DNA of 64,000 nt from Bacteroidota bacterium (GCA_018268015.1 JAFDXJ010000003.1:80710-144709), one strand, 5' to 3'; counted from the stretch's first letter, positions 9,294 to 19,403 are shown. Numbers and translations: made by a program. Notes: generated by a model from the letters alone, not told the origin.

Positions 9294-9458
9294 ATGAGCA
9301 ACCAACAATTTGATGCAAAAAGTTTGAGTAAATTCTTCCGGTCATTCATAGCTAGTGCGGTTTTACTTTTTATTATCCTATTGCTGATGACTTTATGGAA
9401 AGGGCCTTATATTACTCCTGATTCCGGTCATGCTCAACAAACTGAGAGCCACTCTTAG
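9294..9458 (+). CDS. Small single-pass membrane protein (54 aa)
   Basis: ATG 9294 to TAG 9456-9458 encodes 54 residues. There is a polar N terminus (MSNQQFDAKSLSKFF), one strong transmembrane helix around residues 19-36, and a polar His/Gln/Ser-rich tail containing GPYITPDSGHAQQ. It lies 86 bases after leuS on the same strand. I do not recognise a family. The hydrophobic pattern and tidy composition argue for a real gene. Topology is probably N-in, with a short external tail. Confidence 0.6.
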   Translation: MSNQQFDAKSLSKFFRSFIASAVLLFIILLLMTLWKGPYITPDSGHAQQTESHS

Positions 9459-9644
9459 CAATTCGTTTATTATAGCTTATACTCCTGGGTTACCGAAAAA
9501 TATTTTGCTATATAAATACCTGGCTCTAAATTTGCAGACGTTTTTTAATAACTTCTGAAGTAACTTACTTGATTACACCTATTTTATTATAGAGTTTTAA
9601 AATATTTTTTTTACAGCAGCGTTTGTATTTTTCAATTACCCCCA

Positions 9645-10130
9645 ATGAAGAAAATTGTTTCGTTGATTGTTTTCGTACTATCTATGGGTGCTCTTTCCGC
9701 CCAGGATTTATTGCCGAATGTTCAGATAAAAGACCTTAAAGGTCAGGATATTCCATCGGTATCATTAATTGATAGCAATGCACTAACAGTGGTTAGTTTT
9801 TGGGCCACCTGGTGTAAGCCCTGCAGGCAGGAGTTAGAAGCAATTAGTGATGATTGGGAAGATTTCCAAAAGACCGGGGCCAGACTGATTGCCGTTTCTA
9901 TTGATGATAGCAGAAGCACCGGATCTGTACAATCAATAGCAAATGCGAGTGGTTGGGAATTTAATATTTACCTGGATGATAATCAAAACCTGAAGCGCGC
10001 CCTTAATATCAGTGCCATTCCGTATGCTATTGTATTGGATAAACAAGGAAAAATTATTCGTCGTATTCAAGGCTATAATCCCGGAGAAGAAGTTGAATTG
10101 TTTTCATTTTTAAATACTAATAAACAATGA
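9645..10130 (+). CDS. Secreted TlpA-like thioredoxin-fold protein
   Basis: A 161-residue protein with a cleavable signal peptide (MKKIVSLIVF...GALSAQ). It has a thioredoxin domain with active site WCKPC near residue 61 (context SFWATWCKPCRQE) and the cis-Pro region AIPYAIVLDKQG near residue 130. TlpA/ResA-type proteins reduce or exchange disulfides in the periplasm. The gene overlaps the next by four bases (ATGA), so it is translationally coupled to the outer-membrane barrel. Two genes on lies an Omp28 protein with its own CGWC motif. The three-gene set suggests thiol handling at the outer membrane. Confidence 0.88.
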   Translation: MKKIVSLIVFVLSMGALSAQDLLPNVQIKDLKGQDIPSVSLIDSNALTVVSFWATWCKPCRQELEAISDDWEDFQKTGARLIAVSIDDSRSTGSVQSIANASGWEFNIYLDDNQNLKRALNISAIPYAIVLDKQGKIIRRIQGYNPGEEVELFSFLNTNKQ

Positions 10131-11755
10131 GTTTTTTTTTATTGAAGCGAAAACAAAGCTGCTTATTCATCATCTTCTCGATTTTATCATTAACTATTTT
10201 TGCCCAGGATACCAGCCATTTTTATTCTCTTAATCATTTTGGCGGAGGTATAGAAACACAGCACCAGTATTATTTTTCCAATTCCGGTTCGGGCATTGTT
10301 TTACCACAGAAAAGATATGCTTCCAATTCTTATGTAACCTTAAATTATAACTATAAGAAGATTATTGCAGGAGTACAGGCAGAGGCCTTTCTTCCTGCAT
10401 TACAAGGCTACACAAAATATACGCCTGATTACAAAACAAAAGTGGATATTACCCATTACTATGCGGGTTTTCGTTCTACTAAATTTGATGTGACAGTTGG
10501 AACTTTTTATGACCAGTTTGGAAATGGATTGATCTTTCGTTCTTATGAAGATAGGCAACTCGGCATTGATAATACGATTCGTGGTGTACATATCCGAGCA
10601 AACCCTTTTAAAAACCTGCAGGTAAAAGCCTTTTATGGTCAGCAACGCTATTATTTTGAATATAGTGATGGAAAAATTGGTGGCGCTGATGCGGACCTGT
10701 TAATTTATCATAAACAAGATGCACAACATCCTATTACTTTAAAAGCTGGTGGGAGTCTTTTATTCATCAATCAGGATAGCCTTGCTTATACGGATATTCA
10801 ACATAATAAAAATGTAACCGCCTGGGCAGGAAGAATTCAATTTTCAGCGGGGAATTATTTATTGAATGCGGAATATATGCACCATTCACCGGTGGCTTAT
10901 GTCCCTTCGTATATTTTTCAACCGGGTTCTGCTTTACTTGTATCACAGAGTTATCATTTCAACAATGGACTAGGTATTAATCTTGATTTCAGGAGATTGG
11001 AGCTTGCCGCATTAAAAGCAGATTATGGCATTGACGATATTAATAATAACCTCAATTATTTGCCCTCTCTTACGAAACAACATACCTGGCTGGTAAGTAG
11101 TATTTATCCGGCAGTTTGTGAAAATAAGCATGAAATCGGAGGGCAGTTAGGGATCAATTATTTATTTAAGAAGGGGACTTCACTGGGTGGAAAATATGGT
11201 ACATCTGTTTTTATCAATGGCTCTTTGTATAAAGATTTATTTTATTCAAATTTTAATCCGGGTGAATCTTTCAAAGCAAAGTTTATTGATTTTGGCGGTC
11301 AGAAACAATACAGTGATATCAATGTAACTATTGAAAAGAAATTGAGTAAAACCGTGAAAGGTACTTTAGCTTTTATCAGCCAGTATAATTTACAGCAAGG
11401 AGCGTATGCCGTAAAAACTAAAATTGTGGCTACAGATTTTTTATTTAAACTCAATACCAAAAGCGCACTTCGCACAGAATTGCAACATATGTGGAATCAA
11501 TTAGAAGAGAAAAACTGGGCGGCTGCATTGGCAGAATATTCCTATGGGAAGTTTTCATTCTTTGCAACGGACCTGACCGATTACCAAACATCAAAAACGC
11601 ATTATTATAATTTAGGTGGTAGTTATTCTGCGAATGCGCAAAGATTTATGTTGAGTTTCAGTAAACAACGTGCCGGCCTTTTATGCGTGGGCGGTGTATG
11701 CCGTTTCGTTCCATCCTATATGGGTTTTACACTTGGTTATACTTATAATTTTTAA
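10127..11755 (+). CDS. Outer-membrane beta-barrel protein, DUF6029-like
   Basis: A 542-residue protein with a long N-terminal signal region ending IFAQD. The rest is rich in alternating hydrophobic/aromatic strands, and the C terminus ends in aromatic residues (LGYTYNF), the usual mark of an outer-membrane barrel. The early segment NHFGGGIETQHQYYF and the overall length fit DUF6029, which in Bacteroidota commonly sits beside Omp28 and TlpA genes. The ligand or role is unknown. It starts inside the end of the TlpA-like gene (ATGA overlap) and is followed 21 bases later by Omp28. Confidence 0.7.
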   Translation: MSFFLLKRKQSCLFIIFSILSLTIFAQDTSHFYSLNHFGGGIETQHQYYFSNSGSGIVLPQKRYASNSYVTLNYNYKKIIAGVQAEAFLPALQGYTKYTPDYKTKVDITHYYAGFRSTKFDVTVGTFYDQFGNGLIFRSYEDRQLGIDNTIRGVHIRANPFKNLQVKAFYGQQRYYFEYSDGKIGGADADLLIYHKQDAQHPITLKAGGSLLFINQDSLAYTDIQHNKNVTAWAGRIQFSAGNYLLNAEYMHHSPVAYVPSYIFQPGSALLVSQSYHFNNGLGINLDFRRLELAALKADYGIDDINNNLNYLPSLTKQHTWLVSSIYPAVCENKHEIGGQLGINYLFKKGTSLGGKYGTSVFINGSLYKDLFYSNFNPGESFKAKFIDFGGQKQYSDINVTIEKKLSKTVKGTLAFISQYNLQQGAYAVKTKIVATDFLFKLNTKSALRTELQHMWNQLEEKNWAAALAEYSYGKFSFFATDLTDYQTSKTHYYNLGGSYSANAQRFMLSFSKQRAGLLCVGGVCRFVPSYMGFTLGYTYNF

Positions 11756-11776
11756 CATTTAAACAAAGAACAAAAA

Positions 11777-12868
11777 ATGAAAATGAATTTCCGATTAATG
11801 TCATTGGTTGGCTTGATTGTAACAATGGCCTTTGTATCTTGTTCCAAATCAGATACTCCTTCACCGCCGCAACCGGATCCAGTTACTTCAATTACCTTAA
11901 CAGCTACAAAATCAATCATTAAAAATGATGGCATAGATAAAGCAGACTTTTTGGTAAAAGATAATTTAGGCAATGATGTAACTACAAAATGTAGCATTTA
12001 CCAGGATGGTAATAAAATAAGCAGTACTTCATTTTCTTCTACTACTGAAGGAAGCTATGAATTTACAGCCTCTTTGGATAACCTGCAAAGCAATGCGGTA
12101 ACGATCAAAGTACAAGCTACTGCAGTAAGTTTCACCCGCAAAGTATATGTGGAAGATTTTACAGGCTCCTGGTGTGGTTGGTGTCCGCTTATGGCATGGA
12201 ATCTTGACTCTATGCGTGCCGCAGATCCAAGAGTGATTGTAGCGGCTGTTCATGATGATGTAGGAAACCCCGTGAATGATCCATTTGGAACATCATACGC
12301 TGAATCTCTCGAAAACCTGGTACCGAATTTCCAAGGATTTCCAACGGCATTTGTGAATAGAAAATCCACTACAGATCAATTCAATGTAATTAAGTCAGTA
12401 CCTAAAGCTTTGGCGAACCCCGCCAATGCAGGCTTGCAAATTGAAACAACTTTAAGTGGTAGTTCATTAAGTGCTAAGGTTACTACCGGTTTCTCGGCAG
12501 ATTATACAAACTCAACCATAAAGCTGGCTATTATGGTGGTTGAAGATGGTTTATTAAGTACACAACATAATTATTATTTTCATTCAGGCTATGTGCCCCC
12601 CACCAGCCCACTTTGGCAGAATAGTACTTTATTTAACTGGGTCAATGATGGGGTGCTCCGTTCATACGGTACAGATATAAGTGGTGAAATCGTTCCTTCA
12701 GCTTCTACATCTATCAATAATGTATCTTACAGCAAAACAGTGAGCTTCAATTTAAGTGGGTATAATGCAGCCAACTGCAGGGTTATAGCCATATTGATCA
12801 ATGCAAATGCTGGCGAAGTACTCAATGTACAGGATGTTAAGGCCGGAGAAAATCAACTTTTTGATTAA
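11777..12868 (+). CDS. Omp28-related outer-membrane lipoprotein
   Basis: A 363-residue protein. The signal peptide ends in a lipobox, FVSC (about Cys22), followed by SKSDTPSPPQPDP. After an Ig-like segment (about 35-115) comes the Omp28 domain, with EDFTGSWCGWCPLMAWNL containing a thioredoxin-type CGWC. Omp28 was first described as a Porphyromonas surface protein, and the domain has a thioredoxin-like fold. A function in thiol exchange is plausible but unproven. It is last in the TlpA-DUF6029-Omp28 operon, and a strong hairpin terminator follows. Confidence 0.88.
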   Translation: MKMNFRLMSLVGLIVTMAFVSCSKSDTPSPPQPDPVTSITLTATKSIIKNDGIDKADFLVKDNLGNDVTTKCSIYQDGNKISSTSFSSTTEGSYEFTASLDNLQSNAVTIKVQATAVSFTRKVYVEDFTGSWCGWCPLMAWNLDSMRAADPRVIVAAVHDDVGNPVNDPFGTSYAESLENLVPNFQGFPTAFVNRKSTTDQFNVIKSVPKALANPANAGLQIETTLSGSSLSAKVTTGFSADYTNSTIKLAIMVVEDGLLSTQHNYYFHSGYVPPTSPLWQNSTLFNWVNDGVLRSYGTDISGEIVPSASTSINNVSYSKTVSFNLSGYNAANCRVIAILINANAGEVLNVQDVKAGENQLFD

Positions 12869-12886
12869 TCAGTTTTTTGATTGATA

Positions 12887-12920
12887 TAAAAAATCCGCCT
12901 CTTAAGGCGGATTTTTTTGT
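12887..12920. terminator. Bidirectional terminator between omp28 and gcvP
   Basis: The stem is AATCCGCCT / AGGCGGATT around a short loop, flanked by A-run and T-run. It can serve both convergent genes. Confidence 0.85.
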
Positions 12921-12933
12921 ATCAATAAGAATT

Positions 12934-15816
12934 TTATTCTTCGTAGGACTCCATGGGTTCACATGTGCATATCAGGTTACGATCACCGTATGTATTATTG
13001 ATCCTTGCAACGGATGGCCAGAATTTATTTTGCGATACAAAATACAATGGAAATGCGGCAGACTGCCTTGTATAAGGATGGTTCCATTCATCCGCACAAA
13101 TAATGGCCTGTGTATGTGGTGCATTTTTTAATACATTATCTTTCCGATCTGCTTTATTTTCTTCAATTTCTTTAATCTCTTCATAAATACCAATTAACGC
13201 ATCACAGAAACGATCTAATTCAGCCTTGTCTTCACTTTCAGTAGGCTCTATCATAATTGTACCCGGTACAGGAAAACTCATGGTAGGTGCATGAAATCCA
13301 TAATCAATTAATCTTTTGGCTACATCTTCAGCTTCTATTCCTGCACTCTGCTTAAATGGACGGAGATCCACAATAAATTCGTGAGCACAAGTGCCGTTTT
13401 TCCCTGTAAATAATATTTTATAATATTTCTCCAGTCGTGCTTTCATATAGTTTGCATTCAGGATAGCATATTCTGTAGCCATACGTATGCCTTTTTCGCC
13501 CAACATTCTAATATAGCCATAAGAGATCAATAAAATACTGGCGCTTCCATAAGGCGCTGCACTCACAGCTGATGGACTTTCATTTTTATTATTTTGATTT
13601 AGAAAAACATGACCCGGTAAAAAAGGTTTAAGTGCTTCGGTACAGCAGATGGGGCCTACACCTGGTCCGCCACCTCCGTGAGGAATTGAAAAAGTTTTAT
13701 GCAGATTTAAATGACACACATCAGCGCCAATTTTTGCAGGGGATGTAAGCCCAACCTGTGCATTCATATTGGCGCCATCCATATACACTAAACCACCATT
13801 ATCATGAATAATTGAACAAATATCTTTAATGCTTTCTTCAAATACGCCGTGCGTTGAGGGGTACGTAACCATCAGGGCGGCCAGGTTTTGTTGATGTTGT
13901 TCAGATTTAAGTTTTAAATCATCCACATCAATATAACCATCCGCATCACTTTTTACAACGATCACTTTCATGCCGGCTAAAATGGCTGATGCAGGGTTGG
14001 TCCCATGTGCTGAAATAGGGATAAGCACAACATTTCTATGAGCCTGTCCATTCTTTTGATGATACCCCATGATGGTGTTTAGGCCCGCAAATTCACCCTG
14101 TGCACCACTATTTGGTTGGAGGCTACATGCTGCGAAGCCGGTTATCTTGCATAAGTAATCGCTTAATTGTTCTGTAAGTAAAGTATAACCTTCACATTGT
14201 GATAAGGGTGCAAACGGATGTACATTGGCCCAATGGCTCCAGCTTACAGGAATCATTTCACTGGCTGCATTTAATTTCATGGTACAGCTACCCAGAGATA
14301 TCATACTTGTATTTAAAGAAAGATCTTTATTCTCCAATTGTTTCAAATAACGCATCATTTGTGTTTCACTATGATGCATATTAAAAACCGGATGTGTGAG
14401 ATAGGGGGTATCACGTAATAGTTCTGATGGGATATAAAGAGGCATTTCAGTTAAATCTGCAGAAGAAATTTCAGTTATATTTTTTTTCGTTGAGAGTTCA
14501 AAAACTTTGATGATATTTTGCAGATCCTCTAAAGTAGCCGTTTCATCCAGGCTTACGCCAATAGAACCATCATTGAAATAACGAAAATTCAGATGATGTT
14601 TTTCCGCCATATCTTTAACTAAACCGGTATTTGCATTTTTGATTTGAAGTGTATCAAAATAATAAGTATTCGATAATTCTAAGCCGGACTCTTTCAGTTT
14701 TTTTGATAAAGCCGCCGTCATTAAATGGATGCGCGAAGCAATATTTTTTAGACCCTCAGGGCCATGATATACGGCATACATAGCGGCCATATTAGCTAAT
14801 AATGCCTGGGCAGTACAAATATTGGAAGTAGCTTTTTCACGTTTGATATGCTGTTCTCTGGTTTGCAAAGCCATTCGTAAAGCCCGATGATCCTGGGCAT
14901 CAATACTTACACCAATGATTCGGCCGGGAATGCCTCTCTTAAATTCATCTTGTGTGGCAAAAAATGCGGCATGTGGGCCACCATAACCCAATGGTACGCC
15001 AAATCTTTGTGCCGAACCAATGGCTACATCTGCATTTAAAGCGCCCGGAGATTTCATAATGGTAAGCGCCAATAAATCTGTGGCCATGACTACATACACA
15101 TTCTTCGCATGCATCTCTTGTATGAAAGCCTGATAATCTTCAACAGATCCATGATTATTAGGGTATTGAACTATTGCTCCAAAAAAGGTGTTATCAATTG
15201 TTATTGTTTTGAAATCACCCTGTACAAGTTCAATTCCAATGGGTGTAGCACGTGTTTTTAAAACGTCTATTGTTTGTGGGAAAATAGCCTCATCAATAAA
15301 GAAACGGGGCTTTGATATGATATCTGTTTTATTGATATGATGAAATAACATTGCCATAGCTTCCGCAGCCGCTGTTGCTTCATCGAGTAAAGATGCATTT
15401 GCTATAGGTAGTCCTGTAAGATCACTTACCATTGTTTGAAAATTCAATAAACTCTCCAGCCTGCCTTGAGAAATCTCTGCCTGGTAAGGAGTATATTGAG
15501 TGTACCAACCCGGATTTTCAAACACATTTCTGAGAATTACACTGGGCGTAATGGTGCCATAATATCCCTGGCCAATGAAGGATTTGTATAATGTATTTTT
15601 TAAGCTGAGGTCTTTGGTTTGAGCCAGGTACTCACTTTCACTTATAGCCTGAGGAACGGAGAGGGGGGCTTCTAAGCGAATGGATGCGGGAATGGTTTTA
15701 TTGATTAAACTATCCAGGCTTTCTTCGCCGATGGTTTTCAACATTTCCAGCTCATGACCAATGGTTCCAATATGACGGGAAATAAACTCTTCAGATTGTT
15801 GCTCAATTAAATTCAT
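12934..15816 (-). CDS. gcvP: Glycine dehydrogenase (decarboxylating), P-protein
   Basis: About 960 residues, the size of the single-chain P-protein of the glycine cleavage system. It decarboxylates glycine with pyridoxal phosphate and passes the aminomethyl group to lipoyl-H-protein. The PLP-lysine site NLHKTFSIPHGGGGPG is present, followed by GPICCTEALKPFLPGH. Both the N-terminal and C-terminal halves of the homodimer-like fold are complete. I prefer ATG 15814-15816, which gives MNLIEQQSEEFISRHIG, the family start. A possible ATG 33 bases upstream falls on a TAACTTTG -7 motif and would precede the likely transcript. gcvT and gcvH are not adjacent, as is often true in this phylum. Confidence 0.97.
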   Translation of the reverse strand: MNLIEQQSEEFISRHIGTIGHELEMLKTIGEESLDSLINKTIPASIRLEAPLSVPQAISESEYLAQTKDLSLKNTLYKSFIGQGYYGTITPSVILRNVFENPGWYTQYTPYQAEISQGRLESLLNFQTMVSDLTGLPIANASLLDEATAAAEAMAMLFHHINKTDIISKPRFFIDEAIFPQTIDVLKTRATPIGIELVQGDFKTITIDNTFFGAIVQYPNNHGSVEDYQAFIQEMHAKNVYVVMATDLLALTIMKSPGALNADVAIGSAQRFGVPLGYGGPHAAFFATQDEFKRGIPGRIIGVSIDAQDHRALRMALQTREQHIKREKATSNICTAQALLANMAAMYAVYHGPEGLKNIASRIHLMTAALSKKLKESGLELSNTYYFDTLQIKNANTGLVKDMAEKHHLNFRYFNDGSIGVSLDETATLEDLQNIIKVFELSTKKNITEISSADLTEMPLYIPSELLRDTPYLTHPVFNMHHSETQMMRYLKQLENKDLSLNTSMISLGSCTMKLNAASEMIPVSWSHWANVHPFAPLSQCEGYTLLTEQLSDYLCKITGFAACSLQPNSGAQGEFAGLNTIMGYHQKNGQAHRNVVLIPISAHGTNPASAILAGMKVIVVKSDADGYIDVDDLKLKSEQHQQNLAALMVTYPSTHGVFEESIKDICSIIHDNGGLVYMDGANMNAQVGLTSPAKIGADVCHLNLHKTFSIPHGGGGPGVGPICCTEALKPFLPGHVFLNQNNKNESPSAVSAAPYGSASILLISYGYIRMLGEKGIRMATEYAILNANYMKARLEKYYKILFTGKNGTCAHEFIVDLRPFKQSAGIEAEDVAKRLIDYGFHAPTMSFPVPGTIMIEPTESEDKAELDRFCDALIGIYEEIKEIEENKADRKDNVLKNAPHTQAIICADEWNHPYTRQSAAFPLYFVSQNKFWPSVARINNTYGDRNLICTCEPMESYEE

Positions 15817-15846
15817 AAATGATGATATTACTGCTCTAAAATGGTG

Positions 15847-15854
15847 CAAAGTTA
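15847..15854 (-). promoter_or_regulatory. -7 element of gcvP (TAACTTTG)
   Basis: This is an exact TAnnTTTG match on the minus strand, 30 bases upstream of the preferred gcvP start. It supports that start over the alternative at 15849. Confidence 0.5.
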
Positions 15855-15946
15855 ATCCCTTCTTGGAAATAAATATTTTATTGCTTCGTCTATTATTTGG
15901 GATAAAAAAATAAGAGTTGAAATACGATAAAAATGGCTATGTTACC

Positions 15947-16939
15947 TTAAAGAATTCGGGGAATCCTTTGCTCAAGCATCATTAAATCCGCAAGGACCAA
16001 TGCAGTGATGGCTTCTATTATTACAGGCACTCTTAAAGCTATACAGAGGTCATGCCTGCCTTTAACAGAAAAGGGAGCTACTTCCTGCGTTTCTTTATTC
16101 CAGCTTTGCTGCATCTGCGGTGTAGATGAAGTTGGTTTGACGGCTACTCTGAAAATTAATTCATTTCCATTCGTTAGTCCACCATTTATACCTCCTGCAT
16201 GATTTGTTTTGGTTTTACCTTGTGCATTTTCAATGGCATCATTATGTTCACTGCCAAACATCTTTGCCGAGGAAAAGCCATCTCCAAATTCAATGCCTTT
16301 AATTGCAGGTATGGCAAATGCAAGATGGGCAATCAATGATTCGACACTATCAAAAAAAGGCTCTCCCAGACCAATGGGTAAATGATCCACTTTGCATTCG
16401 ACAATACCTCCGATACTGTCTTTTGCTTCGATGGCTCTGGCAAGGCCTTCTGAAATATTGTTGATCCCACCGGCTTCGATCAGGCTTGCATGAATGTTTA
16501 TTTTCTGCAATAATTTTTTAGCTATAACACCTGCGGCTACAAGGGCTACGGTAAGCCTTCCACTAAAATGGCCACCACCGCGATAATCCTGGAATCCACC
16601 ATATTTTTTTTCGGCCACAAAATCTGCATGTCCAGGCCTTGGAAATGATCTTTGTTGATCATAATCAGTGGAGCGGATATTGTTGTTTTCAAAAAGGATT
16701 AATATTGGGGCGCCGGTTGTTTTACCATTAAATACTCCGGATTTTAATAAAGGGATATCCTCTTCTTTTCTTGGAGTAGTTCCTTTTTGTATTCCACCTT
16801 TCCTTCTCTCAAGGTCAGCTTCAAAATCTGATGATTGAAGGGATAAGCCGGCAGGAACACCTTGCAGACAAATACCTACGGCTTCTCCATGGCTTTCACC
16901 AAATATCGTTGTGCGAAGTAAACGTCCAAATTCATTCAT
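15947..16939 (-). CDS. aroC: Chorismate synthase
   Basis: A 330-residue enzyme that removes phosphate from 5-enolpyruvylshikimate-3-phosphate to make chorismate, using reduced FMN. It shows the family signatures GESHGEAVG at the N terminus, RRKGGIQKGTTPRKEEDI near residue 45, RPGHADF near 100 and RGGGHFSGRLTV near 120. It is slightly shorter than the usual 350-360 residues, but all motifs are present. It follows aroA by 40 bases and is the last gene of the leftward shikimate operon. Confidence 0.96.
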   Translation of the reverse strand: MNEFGRLLRTTIFGESHGEAVGICLQGVPAGLSLQSSDFEADLERRKGGIQKGTTPRKEEDIPLLKSGVFNGKTTGAPILILFENNNIRSTDYDQQRSFPRPGHADFVAEKKYGGFQDYRGGGHFSGRLTVALVAAGVIAKKLLQKINIHASLIEAGGINNISEGLARAIEAKDSIGGIVECKVDHLPIGLGEPFFDSVESLIAHLAFAIPAIKGIEFGDGFSSAKMFGSEHNDAIENAQGKTKTNHAGGINGGLTNGNELIFRVAVKPTSSTPQMQQSWNKETQEVAPFSVKGRHDLCIALRVPVIIEAITALVLADLMMLEQRIPRIL

Positions 16940-16979
16940 GATTTTAAAAAAGTAATTTCAACTTTTCAAAAGAGGCAAA

Positions 16980-18275
16980 TTAATGTATAGAAATGGCAGC
17001 ACCTAAAGATTGTAGATCCCGGAAGAAATGAGGATATGATTTTCCTACCACTTCTGCCTGATCAATAATCGTTTCTCCATCTGCAACCAGAGCCAGAATA
17101 GAACACATCATAGCAATGCGATGATCCCCATGTGATTCAATCCTGGCTGATTGGATGGAACCTGTTCCCTGGATAATCATTTGATCATGGATGATTTGCA
17201 CAGGAATATTCATTTTCTTTAATTCTTTTAGGATAGCTTCAGACCTATTGGATTCCTTATGAGTTAAACGATGAACACCGCCGATTGTTGATGTACCACT
17301 GCAACAGGCTGCCAAAGCGGCAAGAGGCGGAAAAAGATCGGGAGTATCGGTGGCATCATATTGAAAAGCCCTTAAGTTGGATTTGGAAATTTCTATGGAA
17401 TTTTTTTTATAAGAAATTAGGGCTCCACAATTTTCCAGGATTTGTAAAATGATTTTATCCGGTTGTTCTGAAGACATGTCCAATTCATTTAAGCAAACTT
17501 GCCCGGCAATCGCGGAAGCAATGAATAAAAATGCACTATTACTCCAATCTGATTCTATTGTATAAATCCTTTTTTTAGGTAAATGATTATTCAATTTACC
17601 ATCAAAATAAAATGATGAAAAATTTGTATAAACAGGTAGTTGCATTCCAAATTTTTTCATTATATCCAAGGTCAACCGGATATAACCAGGGCTTTTTAAA
17701 TTTTTTACATTGATCATTACGTCATTGGCATTAACGGCAGAATAAGCCATCAGTAAGCCGGTTAAATATTGTGATCCTTCTGAACAATCAATATCTATAT
17801 TTTTAGGGATTAAAGGCCCTTGTAAGACAATAGGTAGTTTGCCATTTTCAGATTTTATTTTGATATTCAGCAGAGGAAAATATGTATCAAAAAAATCCAT
17901 TGGTCTTTTTGTTAATTGTTCTTCTCCCGTTAAAATAATTTCATTGGTGCACAATGACGCAATAGGGGCAAACATGCGTGTTGATAGTCCGCTTTCTCCA
18001 CAAAAAATTTGAATTTTTTTCCCGGGTGGAAAAAATACATGTGGAAAGCCTTCACTCATGATTTGTTTGGATGTTGAGGATATATCTGTTACAACTGCAC
18101 CTAAATTTTGAATAATATTTTTTGCCACCTGGCTGTCAATGGAAATGCCGGTATTATTTAATATACTTTCCCCTTTGCAAATAAGCGCTGCGGCAAGTGC
18201 CCGCTGCATACTACTTTTAGATGGGGGTGCAGAAATATTCCCGGATAGTTTGGAAGGATTAATGAAGCACTGCAT
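16980..18275 (-). CDS. aroA: 3-phosphoshikimate 1-carboxyvinyltransferase (EPSP synthase)
   Basis: About 431 residues. The enzyme joins phosphoenolpyruvate to shikimate-3-phosphate, and two inside-out alpha/beta domains are expected. Visible motifs are SAPPSKSSMQRALAAALI at the N terminus (the PSKS substrate loop), GLSTRMFAPIAS, HKESNRSEAI and ESHGDHRIAMM near the C terminus. I chose ATG 18273-18275 because the protein then starts MQCFINPSKLSG. The longer reading would add 22 unmatched residues inside aroB. With this start it overlaps the aroB end by 17 bases, suggesting coupling. It lacks the canonical GNAGT loop: the equivalent here reads CGESGLSTR, as in a subset of Bacteroidota enzymes. 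Confidence 0.93.
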   Translation of the reverse strand: MQCFINPSKLSGNISAPPSKSSMQRALAAALICKGESILNNTGISIDSQVAKNIIQNLGAVVTDISSTSKQIMSEGFPHVFFPPGKKIQIFCGESGLSTRMFAPIASLCTNEIILTGEEQLTKRPMDFFDTYFPLLNIKIKSENGKLPIVLQGPLIPKNIDIDCSEGSQYLTGLLMAYSAVNANDVMINVKNLKSPGYIRLTLDIMKKFGMQLPVYTNFSSFYFDGKLNNHLPKKRIYTIESDWSNSAFLFIASAIAGQVCLNELDMSSEQPDKIILQILENCGALISYKKNSIEISKSNLRAFQYDATDTPDLFPPLAALAACCSGTSTIGGVHRLTHKESNRSEAILKELKKMNIPVQIIHDQMIIQGTGSIQSARIESHGDHRIAMMCSILALVADGETIIDQAEVVGKSYPHFFRDLQSLGAAISIH

Positions 18276-19296
18276 GGGGGACGTTTTGAAATTCAGAAAA
18301 AAGCCGGGGAATAGGTAGTGATTGAATAACGCCTTTCCCAATTGATTTCAATAAGATATAATCAATTGTATCCCCATTGGATTTTTTATCTTTAAGCATG
18401 ATGGGTAAAATGCGTTCCATATTCATTCTGTGATGGATGGGCAATTTATATTTTTCAAGCAATGCAATGATTTCATCTGTTTCTTTGAAGTTTAAAATAT
18501 TCTTGCTGATTTTAGCTGCAGCAACCATGCCAATGGATATTGCCTGTCCATGCGATAACCTGAGCTCATTTTCAATGGCATGCCCCAGTGTATGACCGAA
18601 ATTGAGCAACTTTCTTTCATGTTTTTCTAAAGGATCTTTTTGAACGATCTTCATTTTCAGATGTACATTTTTTGCAATCAGTTTATCTAATTTATTTTGA
18701 TCATGTTGATATGCCTGCAAATGGTTTTTTTGAAGTTCTTTAAATAGCGTGCGATCAAAAATGCAAGCATGTTTTATTATTTCAGCAAAACCATTTACCC
18801 ATTCTTTGTTAGGTAAACTGCTTAAAAATCTTTTATCATATAAAATAAATGATGGGTGGCTGATAAGGCCTATCATATTTTTATAGACTTCTGCATTCAC
18901 GCCATTTTTCCCTCCCAATGAAGCATCCACCATTGCAAGTAGTGTTGTGGGAATGAAGCCAAAACGTATGCCACGCATGTAGATCCCTGCTATGAACCCG
19001 GCCATATCAGTAACCACTCCGCCGCCAATTCCTACTAAAATGGTTTCCCGGTTTGCTCCAATACTAATAAGCTGTAAAATGAGTGATTGAATGGTTTTTT
19101 GATTCTTATGTTCCTCTCCGCCTTCACAAAGAATAATTTCCCAACCCCTGAAAATTTTTGTATGTTTTTTGTAAACAATTTTATCAATCAATAATATGCA
19201 TTTAGATTTATCTGCAATTTTTTCAAGATGAGAAAAAGAGTCATTGAAATAAATAGTGCAATCGCTCTCCTTTAAATGGAAATTTTTCTTATGCAT
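18259..19296 (-). CDS. aroB: 3-dehydroquinate synthase
   Basis: About 345 residues. It converts DAHP to 3-dehydroquinate with NAD and a divalent metal. The nucleotide-binding segment GIGGGVVTDMAGFIAGIYMRG is present (quoted as two parts: GIGGGVVTDMAG and FIAGIYMRG), then TTLLAMVDASLGGKNGVN and the metal-site LLNFGHTLGHAIE. I prefer ATG 19294-19296 (MHKKNFHLKESDC). The frame is open upstream to 19407, but that part is not family-like. It follows the DAHP synthase gene, so pathway order and gene order agree. Confidence 0.94.
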   Translation of the reverse strand: MHKKNFHLKESDCTIYFNDSFSHLEKIADKSKCILLIDKIVYKKHTKIFRGWEIILCEGGEEHKNQKTIQSLILQLISIGANRETILVGIGGGVVTDMAGFIAGIYMRGIRFGFIPTTLLAMVDASLGGKNGVNAEVYKNMIGLISHPSFILYDKRFLSSLPNKEWVNGFAEIIKHACIFDRTLFKELQKNHLQAYQHDQNKLDKLIAKNVHLKMKIVQKDPLEKHERKLLNFGHTLGHAIENELRLSHGQAISIGMVAAAKISKNILNFKETDEIIALLEKYKLPIHHRMNMERILPIMLKDKKSNGDTIDYILLKSIGKGVIQSLPIPRLFSEFQNVPHAVLH

Positions 19297-19403
19297 TTTC
19301 GTTCTGGATATATAACCAGTATTGAAAGTTAGCGAATAAAACTGATAAAAAGATCTTTCTTGAATAGGTTTGGAGAAATTGACATAATAATGAAGTATGC
19401 GAA

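Noticed and set aside
15817..15849. Earlier ATG for gcvP
   Set aside because: It overlaps a -7 promoter motif, and the added residues do not match the family start.
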